The position numbers and the translations under genes are program-made. From Atkinsonella hypoxylon (taxonomy: Eukaryota; Ascomycota; Sordariomycetes; Hypocreales; Clavicipitaceae), in assembly GCA_000729835.1 (NCBI GenBank), contig JFHB01000004.1, positions 62,001 through 126,000 of the forward strand: a stretch of 64,000 nt of DNA. Direction: 5' to 3'. Under the pieces are notes generated by a model. The model was not told the DNA's origin, made no database searches, and was given only the letters and a program-made list of their open reading frames with translations. Of the stretch, positions 33,865 through 44,362 are shown in pieces. The stretch's first letter is position 1. Every line of letters starts with the position of its first letter.

Positions 33865-36800
33865 CTATTCGAAACTATCGGCACGATCAACCCATATTTC
33901 TTCTAGTTCGGCGAAGCTGTGGAAGTGGACTGGTCGGTGCTGGTCACTGTAGAACGACAGAGGCGTGTCCAGCTTGACGTGGACGGGCTTCTTCTCCATG
34001 CCTGCAAACGTGCTTCCCATGAAGCTGTAATTCCATCTGCCATCATCGGGCACCAGGAAGAATCCCCTAAATCGTGGCGACAGCAGTAGCTTGCGCTTTT
34101 CACCCATGGTTGTCGTGAACCCCTGAGGCTGGTCACTTTGCGTGTCCTTGTTCTCGGCTCCCCATTTGTACCCTTGCGGCGTAAGGCTCCATGCAGAGAG
34201 GGACACACTTCCTGGTGTGAATGACACGGATACGGTAACGGTATTGGTCTTGTCCCATTCATTGTGGGCGTCCAGCAGTTTGGCGTGTTCTGTCACATCC
34301 GCGGCAGACATGTACGGCAATTCGCTGCCGGACATGGTGTGGATGATACCCAAAGGCTCCATGTCATTCAGGAACTCGCTACCAGGTAATTGCTGGGGAA
34401 GCTGGACGTTGCGAAGGCCGCCAATTTGCGGCATCATGACGATGCACTTGATCTCCTTGACTTGGTCATTATCTGGAGCAGAAGCACCATACAGATAGCC
34501 CGCTACTTGTACTCGAAGGTCGGCAATAGTGATAAATTTCTTGAGGATGTTGTTTGGCATCACGTACGTGACATCGTCGACATCATTGTCAACCGAAGAC
34601 ACATAAATGCTCTTGGCTCGGGTGCGCAAATTAGACGTTGCAATAGCCCTTGTGCGCCACTCCGTTTTAGAGGCAAACGTCTGCTGCTCGAACTGCGACG
34701 TAGTTGTGACGATAATATCTTCACCGTGGACATTCTGTGTCTTGGTTGTGACCGCAGTGAGTTGTTGCTGCTCTTGCTGCTGTTTCTCGATCTCGGCAGC
34801 TTGTTGTCGTTGCATGGAAGGGGCCGAAATTTCCATACCAAGAATGATATCACGGACTTCACTGCTGGTCAAGCTGGACACATTGACATTATTCTTCTTG
34901 CCGTAGTCGTTCAAAATCAGATCGCGCAGCTGTGTTTCAATCTTGATCCAGTCTTCGTCAGACAGCGATGGCCAGATGTGATGTTCGTGAGTGATGACGG
35001 TCTTGTCGGGTCGCAGTATGAGTTTGGTCTTATCAGGATTAACGTGAAGAGCACGCAAAATCAAGATAAGACGTGAGAAGGCAGTGTAGGATGAGATACT
35101 CTTGAGCCATTCATCATACAAATTGAATAAAACCATCTGAGGTTCAGTGGCCCTGAGAATCATGTCTCCAAGTTTTTCCACCTTCATCGCAGCTTGGAAT
35201 GGAAGCTGCAACTCAGACGCACGAATGGAAATGTTGGGGAAATCAACCAATTGAACCTCAAGCGGGTCCAGCAACCCTTTTCTCGTGACAATCAGTTGTT
35301 TCGGTTGTTCTTCTACTGGCAGCGACCGAATCAAAGCTGCCACTTCCTCGGCCGTCTTCCACTTGGCAAGCTGTCCCAAACGTTTTTGTCCAGCCCAGAC
35401 ACTGGTGTGGATGATCTTCAAAAACAGCTGTCCGGTACGGGGGTTGAAGATGAAAATAGCACCGTTGATAGGTTTGGTCGTCAAATTGCCTTCAAAAGTT
35501 TTGTGGATCGTCACACGATAGACGTTGGTGTCATCAATGAAAAGCTGTGTCTGGTTGCTGAAAAGCTCAGAATAGTTCTGCGAATTGAGGAATTCCTGAT
35601 TGCTCTCAGAAGCGTACAGCTGCAGACCCTTGCGAATGCGCTCACGCAAGACATAAAGGGCTGGGTTAGCCTTCATGATCTTGGCCATCGCTTGCTGAAT
35701 CAGAACCTTCAATCCAGGGAAGTACATGCCATATGCTGAGTACAAGTTGTATGCCAAATCAATACCAATCATCAAACCGGTAGCGGATGGGTAGATACTA
35801 GAGCTGTCCGTGGTATAATCGAGGTACTTTGCACGAGTATACCTCTCAATATCATGTGAGTCATAGTCACCATATCGAAGCTGCACATCAATCCAGAATT
35901 TGTTGGTTGTAGTTGGTTCAATCACATCCTTGGTGTCGAAAAGGACTGAAGGTCGGGTAACGTTCCACTTGTGGCTTGCGAAAAGAAGAATGTCTGCGCA
36001 AGAGCTGTTCATCTTGTAAGACTTTCGGGGATGAATAGTCTCCTTCTGCACAGTTTCAATACCGAGAGATTCCAATTCTTGGTCAAAAACTTGGCAAAGA
36101 TCCATCACCACAGACTCATGAATTTTCTGCCACAAATGGGCTCGGAAAATCTGAATCAGAGAGATCTTTAGAGTAGGGATCTTTCCGTGCAAGAAAATGC
36201 CCGTAAGATCAAGCTGTACTTGGAAACCCACGTAAACGTTGGCACGGTTGATGGTTGGCGACCACCACAACGTGAATCGACGGTTCGGAATCTGGTTCAA
36301 ACCTGACCTTTGCGCGTTTGTCAACTTTTTGAATTTCATTGCCTCTTCGAAACCACTGTTGTGCAGCACTAGATTGTCATGCCGTAGATAGAGCTGATCT
36401 TGATCAACGCGAAAGCCCGACCAAGCCGTCGACTCGGATTCCAGAGTGATATCATCAATGAGGAAGCTGTGTGTTTGAGGAATGAAGCGATCAGATACTT
36501 TCTTCCGAGCTAACAGGCAGGGAATCTCTTTCAAATTGCCGTATATCTGGGCTAAGAGTTGAGGACTATGCTCAGTGTGCTCAGGATTTGGCATCATTCG
36601 CCGCTCTGTCCTCACGCTGAAGCCCAACGACCGTGCAAGAGCAACCGTATCCCAAAATAGAATTGATTGCGATCGCTCACATTGACTGAAGCCGAACATG
36701 TTCTCAGGGTAAACGTACCAACCATGGCTATCAAGCAAACCTGCAAGAACAGCCAAACGAACGGCACGGGAGTTCTTCATAAAGGTGGGGGGGATGTGCT

Positions 36801-39800
36801 TATGGTCAGTATCTGCTCCAGAATCATCTGCTAGAAGTTTACGCAGAGCAAGGACGAGCGAGTTTACGCCAGAATTTCTGTAGGAATGACCAGTAATCTG
36901 TTCCACAAGTTGCTCTTCTTCTTCCACTTCAAGATCGCCATAAGTCCGAAGTCCGGTCTGAAGTCTCACGGTCTGCTGACTCCGGGCTGGATCGTCCTCA
37001 TTCTGGCCCTCATCAATCTCACTGACTGTATCTAAGATGTCAAGTTCGCCATCGTCCAAGTCTTCATCCTCCTCAATCAACCTTGGTGTGCCAACCAGAC
37101 TCATGAGCTTATCATCACACCTTAATTGGCTAAGGGCATCCTCGGGAATAGCCAGAGCAGGCGAGAAATTTCGCTCTCCAATGGACATAGATGAGGCAAA
37201 ATTGGCATCCAGTTCATTTCGGGGCTCTTCAAGTCGAGGCCGCGGAGGGGGTTGAGGTGCTGAGCCTGCACTACTGAAACATGGTATACGCTTGACGCCA
37301 GCAAGAGTAGGAGGTTGCATCACATCAGCCGAGGCACCCTCATCAGGCGATCGCCAGATTCGCGATTCTCCCTGACTGCAACCAGGTTGGACGGTCCACC
37401 CAGCAGCTAAACGTTGTTTAATAATAGATTGGCGGGCTAACCGCCGGCGTGGTCGTTTGAGATCTGCTAAATCCTTCGCTTGGGGACATTTCCGCTCACC
37501 AAGAGATGCTCTTCCAACGGGAGTATGGTCAAGCTGACCGTGCTTTACAAGATGCAGATCGAGTTCTGCTGCATGACCAATCAAGAACTCTCGAACCTCG
37601 TTTTCATCAGCTGAGTGCACAGTCGTGCTTCGGCGTTTCCTGTCACCAAGCCATAGACCGAGGAAATAAGGATTGACCGGAACAGCTTGTTCTGGAAGCT
37701 CGAATCCTGGAGATCTGAAGAGTCTATATCGACCTCTCTCCTTGGGCGCGATTGTGGCAAATTCAGCGGCTGTCATCTCCACGGTCTCGTAACGATCAGC
37801 TATTGAGGCCTCAGGGTGTGCCAAGCCCAGTTCTGCATCATCTTCTAACTCTGTATCGGTTTCGCTAGAGTCTTTCGAACCCCCTTGATCGTCGCCCAAG
37901 TCCACAGTCGAGGCTGGCAATGAAGGGAAGGCATAATATCGATCATACTTCTTCCCATTATGAGAGCAGTAAACCCTGATTTGCAAGTTGGAGCCACCTT
38001 TGTGCCATGACAGCAAAATGTTGGGCAGATTGCTGTCGACTATGAGCTCACCTTCCCTACCATCTGCGGATTTTTCCAGGAAGCGCTGGCGAAGCTTGCC
38101 CACAGTCACACTTGCATTGTCATGAATTTCGCGACTTTTCTTGACTGCCGCAGCGAGGGCTTCTTCCTTGCTGCGTAGAAAGACCAGTGGATGATCAGGA
38201 TGGCCCCTAATATTAGTCCTCTCAGGGTTACCCCAAGCATAGGTGAAAAATTCAGCTCGACTACCCTGACCGACCGGCAAATTGACAGTATAGGACTCTC
38301 TGCGGCTCATGATACCTGTTGTACCATTAAGGGCATTCCGAATGTGAGCAGCAACAGCTGTACCTCGCTCAGCGTTGAGCGCCCAAGCAATAGCGCTTCT
38401 CAGAGCGGCAATGAAGCTCGGGCGCTGCTTGACCAAACTGTTTCGTCCTTCAGCTGAGGCTGGATTAGGGCTAGAAATTGAATACTCTTTTTCTTTATGA
38501 AGAACCAGGATATGGTTTGGCGTGACCACAAGGTCTTCTTTGCAGCTACCAATCCTAATGCGATACAGCCGATCTCTTCCATTGACAATATTGAACACTT
38601 GGCGAGGTGTTCCATCAGGACCAAGCAGGAGATCGCCCTCCTTAACATCTTCAACTGCCACTGGTGATTGATCGTATCGAAGAAGCATGGTACCATTCGC
38701 TAAACATGCTTTTTCCCAAAAAAGACCCTCCCATGACGGAAATCCTGTTGCTTTGAAAAGAGTGTGTTCCAAAATAGTCTCGACACCACCCAGGGCCTGA
38801 ATAACGTCAGTTCGGTAGGCATTGAGATTCCATAATTTGCCGTCGTGTCGCTGACTTGTCCACCAGAAAGGATTGCTCTTCATTAATTGGTATATCTTGA
38901 ACTCGGAACGAGCTCGGAAGCCTTTGTCAAAGCTGAGGGTGCTGCGGTCTTTCTGGAACAGTGTATTGATTCTGGGTAAGCCACGGTCCCAACTGTCCTC
39001 TAGATCTTCGAGAGTCAAACGACGGTTTTGTTGATTGGCTTCCAGACGCTTCTGAGAATATTCAGTCCAAACGCGTTGAGAATCAACAAACTCGGCCTCC
39101 CATGGAATGATATATCGAAATATGTTCGGGATCAACGTCTCCTCATCATGCGTCATACCAGAGCGGTAGTGGGTGACGCCGGTGTCGGTCTGCTTGGACC
39201 AGCGCTTGTCACTAGCGGGAATTAATATGTGTGAGCCAGAAATCATGCCCAAGCCTCCAAGTTCCTTGGGTGTGTAGAAGACAGCAGGAGGGAAACGAGA
39301 CGGCATCTTCGAGTTGAGGCCAATCTTGACTCGGGTCTGAATCTTCGTCTCGCACTTGACAATGGTGTCGAGAAGGTCAACGGTTGAGACGGCAGCCTCA
39401 CGGTAGTACGTAAAAAGTGCAATCAAAGCTGTATTCCACTTATTGGCAATCTTGGTGAACGTTGTTGAGCCAGAAGACATCAGGATTTGTCGGATCCGGT
39501 TGTTGAACTTCTGGATATCTTCTTGAGTCACTTGCAAAAATGCATGTGCAGTTCGCTCCTTGGTAGTATTGTCGACCAGAGACCAGACGCTATCTTTCAC
39601 TGGGAATTCGTCGTTTTGATTTCTGATCTTGGGCAAGATTCTGACTTCAAATCCACACATAGAAAACAGCAAGTTCGGATTATCGCGACTATAGACGCTG
39701 ACAAAGCTGTCATCCCAATCAATAGTGGTCACTGAACGAGGCAGACGGTTCTTCAAATCCCAAAAGACAGCACGCCCTAGGTTCACATCATGTCTCATCA

Positions 39801-42800
39801 GACGCATGCGAGAATCTCTAGGCCAACATTTTTTGCTCTTGTACCCGATGACGTTTTCAAAGTTAGGATCGGGTTGCTCAGTCAAGAATCGCTGGATCAA
39901 ATCTCTAGATTCCTCGGCAGTAAACCGCAGAAAGATCCAAATCTTGTCGATATATCGGCTGTAAAGTCTGATCGGGTGTCTGGTCTCCGTGTCACGGTCA
40001 CGGAATTGGAGAAAGTCGTTAGGACTTTGAGGCGGACCAGCGATCTCACTGGCACGCTGAGGCCCCAACAAAAGAAGATCGAGAACCAAACCATAGTATT
40101 GGAATACAAAGGCTGAGAACTGTAAACCACGAATCATGCCATAGCTGTTCACGTGGTTCATGTCTTTGTAGGTGAGCTGCACATTGTTCTTTGCTGTGAT
40201 GTAATCCGCCAAGTTGTGGTCCATGATGAGTCTCAGAAGAGAATTGAGAAGTGTAAGTTCCATCTTCTCGTAGACTTTGGAAAGCTCAGTCTCGACCATA
40301 ACGTTGCATTCGCCATTTGATGTTTCCCAAACTTGGCTCAAGTTGTTGATCCCTTGAGCCCACTTGTATACTAACAATGGGGGGACCTCGGAGTCTGATG
40401 GCTTGATCCAGGCGGGAAACAAGTGACGTTGATCGGCCTGATACCACAGATACTGGTCCAAGTAAGCGTCGCTAATCTTTTCAATAGGCTCAATGTCATA
40501 CACAGGGTTAATGGTGCTATAGTTATCGTTCATGTCGATATTGACCTCTTTAAATGCACGTTGCGTCAACAAGAAGCGCTTGATGCGCTCCAATGTTGTG
40601 CCAGGGCTGTCATATGCTTGCTCAATTAAGGCTAGTTCTTCACGTTGGCTTTGGTTCAACCTGCCCTTGACTGAGTAGGCTTCTCTGAGTCGCTCCAACG
40701 CCAGGATCAAAATCTTCGTGTCATGCTTGTATGAAACACTTGGGAAAGGAATGGGTGAGAACTTCCGTGATTCCAACCAGTGCACTGTCGTAGTGTAAAT
40801 GGCAACAGCCTCTTCGGAAGAGACATAAGGACCGTCTTTCATGTGGTTATGTTGTCGTTCTTGCTCAGCCTTGAGCCACAAGCGCGTCAAGCGGCCGACA
40901 TTCTTTTTCGCAACAGTCTTGTCCACAGTTGCTCCACGACGAATCCGCTCTCGGTTGTAATGAGCAACGGAGATCCACCAATCTGCCTTGGATTTGACGT
41001 ATCGCAGAATTATGTTTTCAATGGGAGCAGGCAAGCCAGGCACTTTCCACGGGATGTTACTCTTCCAGCATCGCCATGCTTCGGACAAATGCTGAAGCAC
41101 CGTATTGACTTTGTTCTGCTTGATTCCTTCAGGCATCATATCCATCAGGTCGGCCATAACGGATGCGCGGAGTTCGAGATCGAAATGAGACTCAACTCGC
41201 TGCTTCGTGACAGTCTTGGCCACGCCCTTGCTGTGACGACCCTCGAACTGACGGGACAGAAGATTCCCGAGCCATCTCTCAAGCAGGGGAATGACGCCTC
41301 TCATGAAGAAAAGCCATACTCGCCATGATGGAGCCCAGAAGCCACAGCCCGGACCTTTTCCGACTGGGCCAGAATTGAAGCGGTAGTAGATCAAATGCTT
41401 CAGATCTTTGCATGTTCGAATCTGATGCATCAGCTTGTACTTGTACCGGTACATTCCAGTCAGTTGTCCAACATGGTTGAAGGCGTAGTGAATGCCGTCA
41501 GCCAATTGGAACGCGTCAATGTTGCCCAAGCGATATTGAACTTGCGCATCCACAATAAGCTTCGTCAATCTGAGGATTTCACGCATCAGATGAAAAGCAT
41601 TACCAAATCGTGACTTTTTTCGCTCCTTCGTGGTGAGTGTCTTAACCGGCTTCAAATTGAAGTTGTAATCAAGATGAAGATATGTCAAATTCTTGCGGTG
41701 GATCAAAAGATTCAGCATGTTGAACCCCTGTCGACAGACTTGAAGACCAGCCTCGGCCCAATCAATGGTTGTCTGCTGAAAAAATTTAGTTTGCTTAAGT
41801 GATCGAAGGAGATTCTGGTTGTTGTGTGCATTAGGCTTCTTCTTGTGGAGCTCATTCAAGACAAAGTTCTTGAGTAGCTTCTGATAGGAGACCCTGACCT
41901 TGACGGGAGGCCTGTCCGAAGGAGGATGCTCGAGATACCATTGCTTGATTAGGGGAACATCCTGGGCCCGGACCATCTTTCCAGAACGTCTATTGAAGGG
42001 AAATGGCGCCCACCACAAGTCGATAGCTGCTGATGTGTACTCATTCTCAAGATCTTCCTCAGACAAGAAAGGTTCCACGCCAGCTGGTAGCTTGAAGGCT
42101 TCCTCCTCAGGCTCCTCGCTATTTCCTGGACCAAAAATTTGGTTTTCAAGAGTGACATCAACATTCTTAGGCGCCACTGTGCGTGAGGAAATGGGATTAA
42201 TTCGTCGGTCGAAGAGGAAGGTTGGCAGGTCAGGATCATCAGCACGGTTGAATACTGTCTGCGGATGTGAATGCCATGTGAGATGCACACTTCGAGGTAG
42301 AGAGTTGTATAGGAACGGATACGCAACGCGGAATTCGGTGCGAATCGGGGCACGGAAAATGATCCGGTCAATAGCATTGAACTCGCCAAAATCCTCTTCA
42401 TTTGGATCGATATCCTTGTACAGTGGCTCGAACCGCGGTCCACCGGGCAGGGCAACATTGAGTGCCTTTGCCGTTAGAAAACTCTTGAGGTCGAACAAAT
42501 AGAAATAATTTTTGTCAACGACATCTGAGATCAGCGGCCGACTCAGGCGGAACAGTGTGGCCATTTGAGGTAAAGACAGATTCCATTTCTTATAACTAGA
42601 ACCGTTAACGTGTGGCGTATCCAGGAGCGGACGGTGGTCGTAGAACCATTCATAAACAGCCTCGTCCTCTTCCTCGTTAAGCTCCATCTGAATAGGTTCG
42701 AGCGGCTCGACATCTTCGATGTTCTCGGACCAAGACAGGGGCGGTTCCTCATCATCGAATGGCGGAAATCGCATACGTTTAAAAAGTCTTCTGTCAGCTT

Positions 42801-43341
42801 TTTCTTTCCTCATGAATGTCCACATCATTGCCCATTGTGCGAAGAATACTGGCTCAATGACACGGGGGGTTTCATTAACGAGCGTTAAGCATCCATTGAC
42901 GTGGTACAGAACCTTAACCTCTCGCGCCGACTCCCAGGGCATCGGCATATTCTCGAGCAACTTCAGCACCGCATGAGGCATGAACTTTAAGGCGCCAAGG
43001 TAGCTGCGCTTGTCATTCGTGTACTTCTTCTGAGACACATCTCCGATATCTTTCACAATCTTGCGCAGATGCTCAGGTGGCATATCAGCTTTCTGCGTCT
43101 GAACAAAGCCAGCTTTGCGCTTCTCTGCAAATCGGTTTCGACGATCTCGCAGCCATTCTTTCTTCTTCTGCGCAAATTTCGCAGTGCGAGGATCCGAGGC
43201 CGGATGATAGCCAGGGGGTGGTGGCGCTGGCGGCGCGGGAGTTGAAGGAGGTGGTGGTAAGGAAGATGGAGGCGGCGGAGGAGGAGGAGGAGGAGGAGCT
43301 GCTCCCCAGCCCGGGGGCGGGGGCGGCGGAATGCCTGACAT
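33865..43341 (-). CDS. PRP8: Pre-mRNA-splicing factor PRP8 with an in-frame intein
   Basis: One uninterrupted reverse-strand frame of 3158 codons, with no intron over 9.5 kb. Removing residues 1546-2328 leaves a 2375-residue host protein, the normal PRP8 length. It begins with a Pro-rich tail (MSGIPPPPPPGW) and then RTAKFAQKKKEWLRDRRNRF, the PRP8 N-terminal core. Core landmarks include VHLTWHSHPQTVFNRADDPD, KTLTTKERKKSRFGNAFHLM, PFWWTSQRHDGKLWN and NRRFTLWWSPTINRANVYVG. The RNase-H-like domain IV (about residues 2660-2880) and a JAB/MPN domain (last 230 residues, with LGIIHTMSGSELPYMSAADV) follow. The C-terminus FAELEEIWVDRADSFE matches the family. PRP8 is the central scaffold of the U5 snRNP and catalytic spliceosome, contacting both splice sites and U5/U6 RNAs and binding BRR2 through the JAB domain. 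The protein is essential, so the intein must splice out. Confidence 0.97.
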   Translation of the reverse strand: MSGIPPPPPPGWGAAPPPPPPPPPPSSLPPPPSTPAPPAPPPPGYHPASDPRTAKFAQKKKEWLRDRRNRFAEKRKAGFVQTQKADMPPEHLRKIVKDIGDVSQKKYTNDKRSYLGALKFMPHAVLKLLENMPMPWESAREVKVLYHVNGCLTLVNETPRVIEPVFFAQWAMMWTFMRKEKADRRLFKRMRFPPFDDEEPPLSWSENIEDVEPLEPIQMELNEEEDEAVYEWFYDHRPLLDTPHVNGSSYKKWNLSLPQMATLFRLSRPLISDVVDKNYFYLFDLKSFLTAKALNVALPGGPRFEPLYKDIDPNEEDFGEFNAIDRIIFRAPIRTEFRVAYPFLYNSLPRSVHLTWHSHPQTVFNRADDPDLPTFLFDRRINPISSRTVAPKNVDVTLENQIFGPGNSEEPEEEAFKLPAGVEPFLSEEDLENEYTSAAIDLWWAPFPFNRRSGKMVRAQDVPLIKQWYLEHPPSDRPPVKVRVSYQKLLKNFVLNELHKKKPNAHNNQNLLRSLKQTKFFQQTTIDWAEAGLQVCRQGFNMLNLLIHRKNLTYLHLDYNFNLKPVKTLTTKERKKSRFGNAFHLMREILRLTKLIVDAQVQYRLGNIDAFQLADGIHYAFNHVGQLTGMYRYKYKLMHQIRTCKDLKHLIYYRFNSGPVGKGPGCGFWAPSWRVWLFFMRGVIPLLERWLGNLLSRQFEGRHSKGVAKTVTKQRVESHFDLELRASVMADLMDMMPEGIKQNKVNTVLQHLSEAWRCWKSNIPWKVPGLPAPIENIILRYVKSKADWWISVAHYNRERIRRGATVDKTVAKKNVGRLTRLWLKAEQERQHNHMKDGPYVSSEEAVAIYTTTVHWLESRKFSPIPFPSVSYKHDTKILILALERLREAYSVKGRLNQSQREELALIEQAYDSPGTTLERIKRFLLTQRAFKEVNIDMNDNYSTINPVYDIEPIEKISDAYLDQYLWYQADQRHLFPAWIKPSDSEVPPLLVYKWAQGINNLSQVWETSNGECNVMVETELSKVYEKMELTLLNSLLRLIMDHNLADYITAKNNVQLTYKDMNHVNSYGMIRGLQFSAFVFQYYGLVLDLLLLGPQRASEIAGPPQSPNDFLQFRDRDTETRHPIRLYSRYIDKIWIFLRFTAEESRDLIQRFLTEQPDPNFENVIGYKSKKCWPRDSRMRLMRHDVNLGRAVFWDLKNRLPRSVTTIDWDDSFVSVYSRDNPNLLFSMCGFEVRILPKIRNQNDEFPVKDSVWSLVDNTTKERTAHAFLQVTQEDIQKFNNRIRQILMSSGSTTFTKIANKWNTALIALFTYYREAAVSTVDLLDTIVKCETKIQTRVKIGLNSKMPSRFPPAVFYTPKELGGLGMISGSHILIPASDKRWSKQTDTGVTHYRSGMTHDEETLIPNIFRYIIPWEAEFVDSQRVWTEYSQKRLEANQQNRRLTLEDLEDSWDRGLPRINTLFQKDRSTLSFDKGFRARSEFKIYQLMKSNPFWWTSQRHDGKLWNLNAYRTDVIQALGGVETILEHTLFKATGFPSWEGLFWEKACLANGTMLLRYDQSPVAVEDVKEGDLLLGPDGTPRQVFNIVNGRDRLYRIRIGSCKEDLVVTPNHILVLHKEKEYSISSPNPASAEGRNSLVKQRPSFIAALRSAIAWALNAERGTAVAAHIRNALNGTTGIMSRRESYTVNLPVGQGSRAEFFTYAWGNPERTNIRGHPDHPLVFLRSKEEALAAAVKKSREIHDNASVTVGKLRQRFLEKSADGREGELIVDSNLPNILLSWHKGGSNLQIRVYCSHNGKKYDRYYAFPSLPASTVDLGDDQGGSKDSSETDTELEDDAELGLAHPEASIADRYETVEMTAAEFATIAPKERGRYRLFRSPGFELPEQAVPVNPYFLGLWLGDRKRRSTTVHSADENEVREFLIGHAAELDLHLVKHGQLDHTPVGRASLGERKCPQAKDLADLKRPRRRLARQSIIKQRLAAGWTVQPGCSQGESRIWRSPDEGASADVMQPPTLAGVKRIPCFSSAGSAPQPPPRPRLEEPRNELDANFASSMSIGERNFSPALAIPEDALSQLRCDDKLMSLVGTPRLIEEDEDLDDGELDILDTVSEIDEGQNEDDPARSQQTVRLQTGLRTYGDLEVEEEEQLVEQITGHSYRNSGVNSLVLALRKLLADDSGADTDHKHIPPTFMKNSRAVRLAVLAGLLDSHGWYVYPENMFGFSQCERSQSILFWDTVALARSLGFSVRTERRMMPNPEHTEHSPQLLAQIYGNLKEIPCLLARKKVSDRFIPQTHSFLIDDITLESESTAWSGFRVDQDQLYLRHDNLVLHNSGFEEAMKFKKLTNAQRSGLNQIPNRRFTLWWSPTINRANVYVGFQVQLDLTGIFLHGKIPTLKISLIQIFRAHLWQKIHESVVMDLCQVFDQELESLGIETVQKETIHPRKSYKMNSSCADILLFASHKWNVTRPSVLFDTKDVIEPTTTNKFWIDVQLRYGDYDSHDIERYTRAKYLDYTTDSSSIYPSATGLMIGIDLAYNLYSAYGMYFPGLKVLIQQAMAKIMKANPALYVLRERIRKGLQLYASESNQEFLNSQNYSELFSNQTQLFIDDTNVYRVTIHKTFEGNLTTKPINGAIFIFNPRTGQLFLKIIHTSVWAGQKRLGQLAKWKTAEEVAALIRSLPVEEQPKQLIVTRKGLLDPLEVQLVDFPNISIRASELQLPFQAAMKVEKLGDMILRATEPQMVLFNLYDEWLKSISSYTAFSRLILILRALHVNPDKTKLILRPDKTVITHEHHIWPSLSDEDWIKIETQLRDLILNDYGKKNNVNVSSLTSSEVRDIILGMEISAPSMQRQQAAEIEKQQQEQQQLTAVTTKTQNVHGEDIIVTTTSQFEQQTFASKTEWRTRAIATSNLRTRAKSIYVSSVDNDVDDVTYVMPNNILKKFITIADLRVQVAGYLYGASAPDNDQVKEIKCIVMMPQIGGLRNVQLPQQLPGSEFLNDMEPLGIIHTMSGSELPYMSAADVTEHAKLLDAHNEWDKTNTVTVSVSFTPGSVSLSAWSLTPQGYKWGAENKDTQSDQPQGFTTTMGEKRKLLLSPRFRGFFLVPDDGRWNYSFMGSTFAGMEKKPVHVKLDTPLSFYSDQHRPVHFHSFAELEEIWVDRADSFE
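36358..38706 (-). mobile_element. PRP8 intein, 783 residues, LAGLIDADG endonuclease apparently inactive
   Basis: The junctions are exact. The upstream extein ends LFWEKA, the intein starts with Cys (codon 38706-38704; CLANGTMLLRYDQ), and it ends LYLRHDNLVLHN before Ser+1 of SGFEEAMKFKKL. Splicing residues are present: Cys1, the block B TPNH motif (intein residues 62-65), the penultimate His, the terminal Asn and Ser+1. Between them lies a LAGLIDADG-type region. The first motif is YFLGLWLGDRKRR with its Asp at intein residue 355 (codon 37644-37642), but Arg follows where Gly is usual. The second is VLAGLLDSHGWY, with His (intein residue 661, codon 36726-36724) at the position of the second catalytic Asp, equivalent to PI-SceI D326. 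Two acidic linkers flank the endonuclease core. The site is the known fungal PRP8 insertion point. Splicing is probably active and homing probably lost. Confidence 0.93.
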
Positions 43342-44362
43342 GATAGCTTCACGAAGTCGTTTTACGCTAGGGTGAGGCGAGACGATGTCAACGTTGGCCT
43401 GTCAAAGAGGCTGCACGCGGAGGCGCGTTAAGACGCGCTCGTGGTAATTCCGGCCGCTGTTTCAACCAATAAATTGTATTCGGGAGATTCGACGTTGCAA
43501 TGATGTTGGTAAAGAAATGAATGTGCCTTTTGCGCAAGGTAGCACGATGGCGACCAAGGCGACGTTTATGCAAACGCTTTAATGAAGTCGTCTCCGTCAC
43601 GACAATTTTCTGCCTACAGCTTGGATGGGACCAGGTGGAGACCCACAGTATTCGTATCACGTGACTTCGTTTGGGACATTGCGAGGACGGCCATGTTTAT
43701 GCGCAACCCATTAAGAATCTTCTCTGATTGTGGTTTTTCGTTGAGTTCTTGTGGTTGACGGTTTCAAATTCAGTCTTCTAACCTGCGGCTGTATGGTTTA
43801 CTACTGCATGCTGCATTGTTACTCCGATTCTGGTACTTGATTTTCCTAATCAGGGAAGGCGTAGGGAGCGCAGCTTCCGACCACGAGCAGCGTATCTAAG
43901 TACAAGAATATTTATCATCATAGAACTCGATTACAAGCAGATGAAAACTATACATCCACATTGATGATAGCCTTTTTTTTTGAAAAAAAAAAAAAATTAC
44001 GCTAGAAAGATAACTAGAACCCCTGCTTACTAGCTAAACCACCGTGGAAAAACCCTGTAGCAAGGAGGAAAACCCCGGTGCTTCTATGAGAAGTTCCGCT
44101 ACGGAACTTGATAATAGCCTTATATACCGCACTACAACACTGTCTCATGCTTTTCATAGGATTTCGCACTTGCATGCTGAACCACAGGGTAGCTATATTA
44201 CCTGACCATACAGCCAATCATATATCCTCAATTTCTTACATAACGCAGAACCACCTTGTGGTTAACCTTCCCCCATAATTAGTCCCAGAGCAAGTCCATC
44301 GCAACGTAACGTCAAATCCGAGAAAGCCGTCACCACAGACGCCAGCCGGACAGTCGATCAAG
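43342..44362. other. Divergent promoter region between PRP8 and the complex I subunit gene
   Basis: It contains a T/A homopolymer pair (43973-43996) and a 7-bp perfect inverted repeat with 3-nt loop (AGTTCCG/CGGAACT, 44092-44108). No supportable gene; the frame at 43388-43660 (-) shows no family features. Confidence 0.55.

Noticed and set aside
33865..43341. PRP8 as two fused genes or a frameshifted gene because of its 3158-codon length
   Set aside because: The excess length is exactly accounted for by the intein between two contiguous PRP8 exteins.
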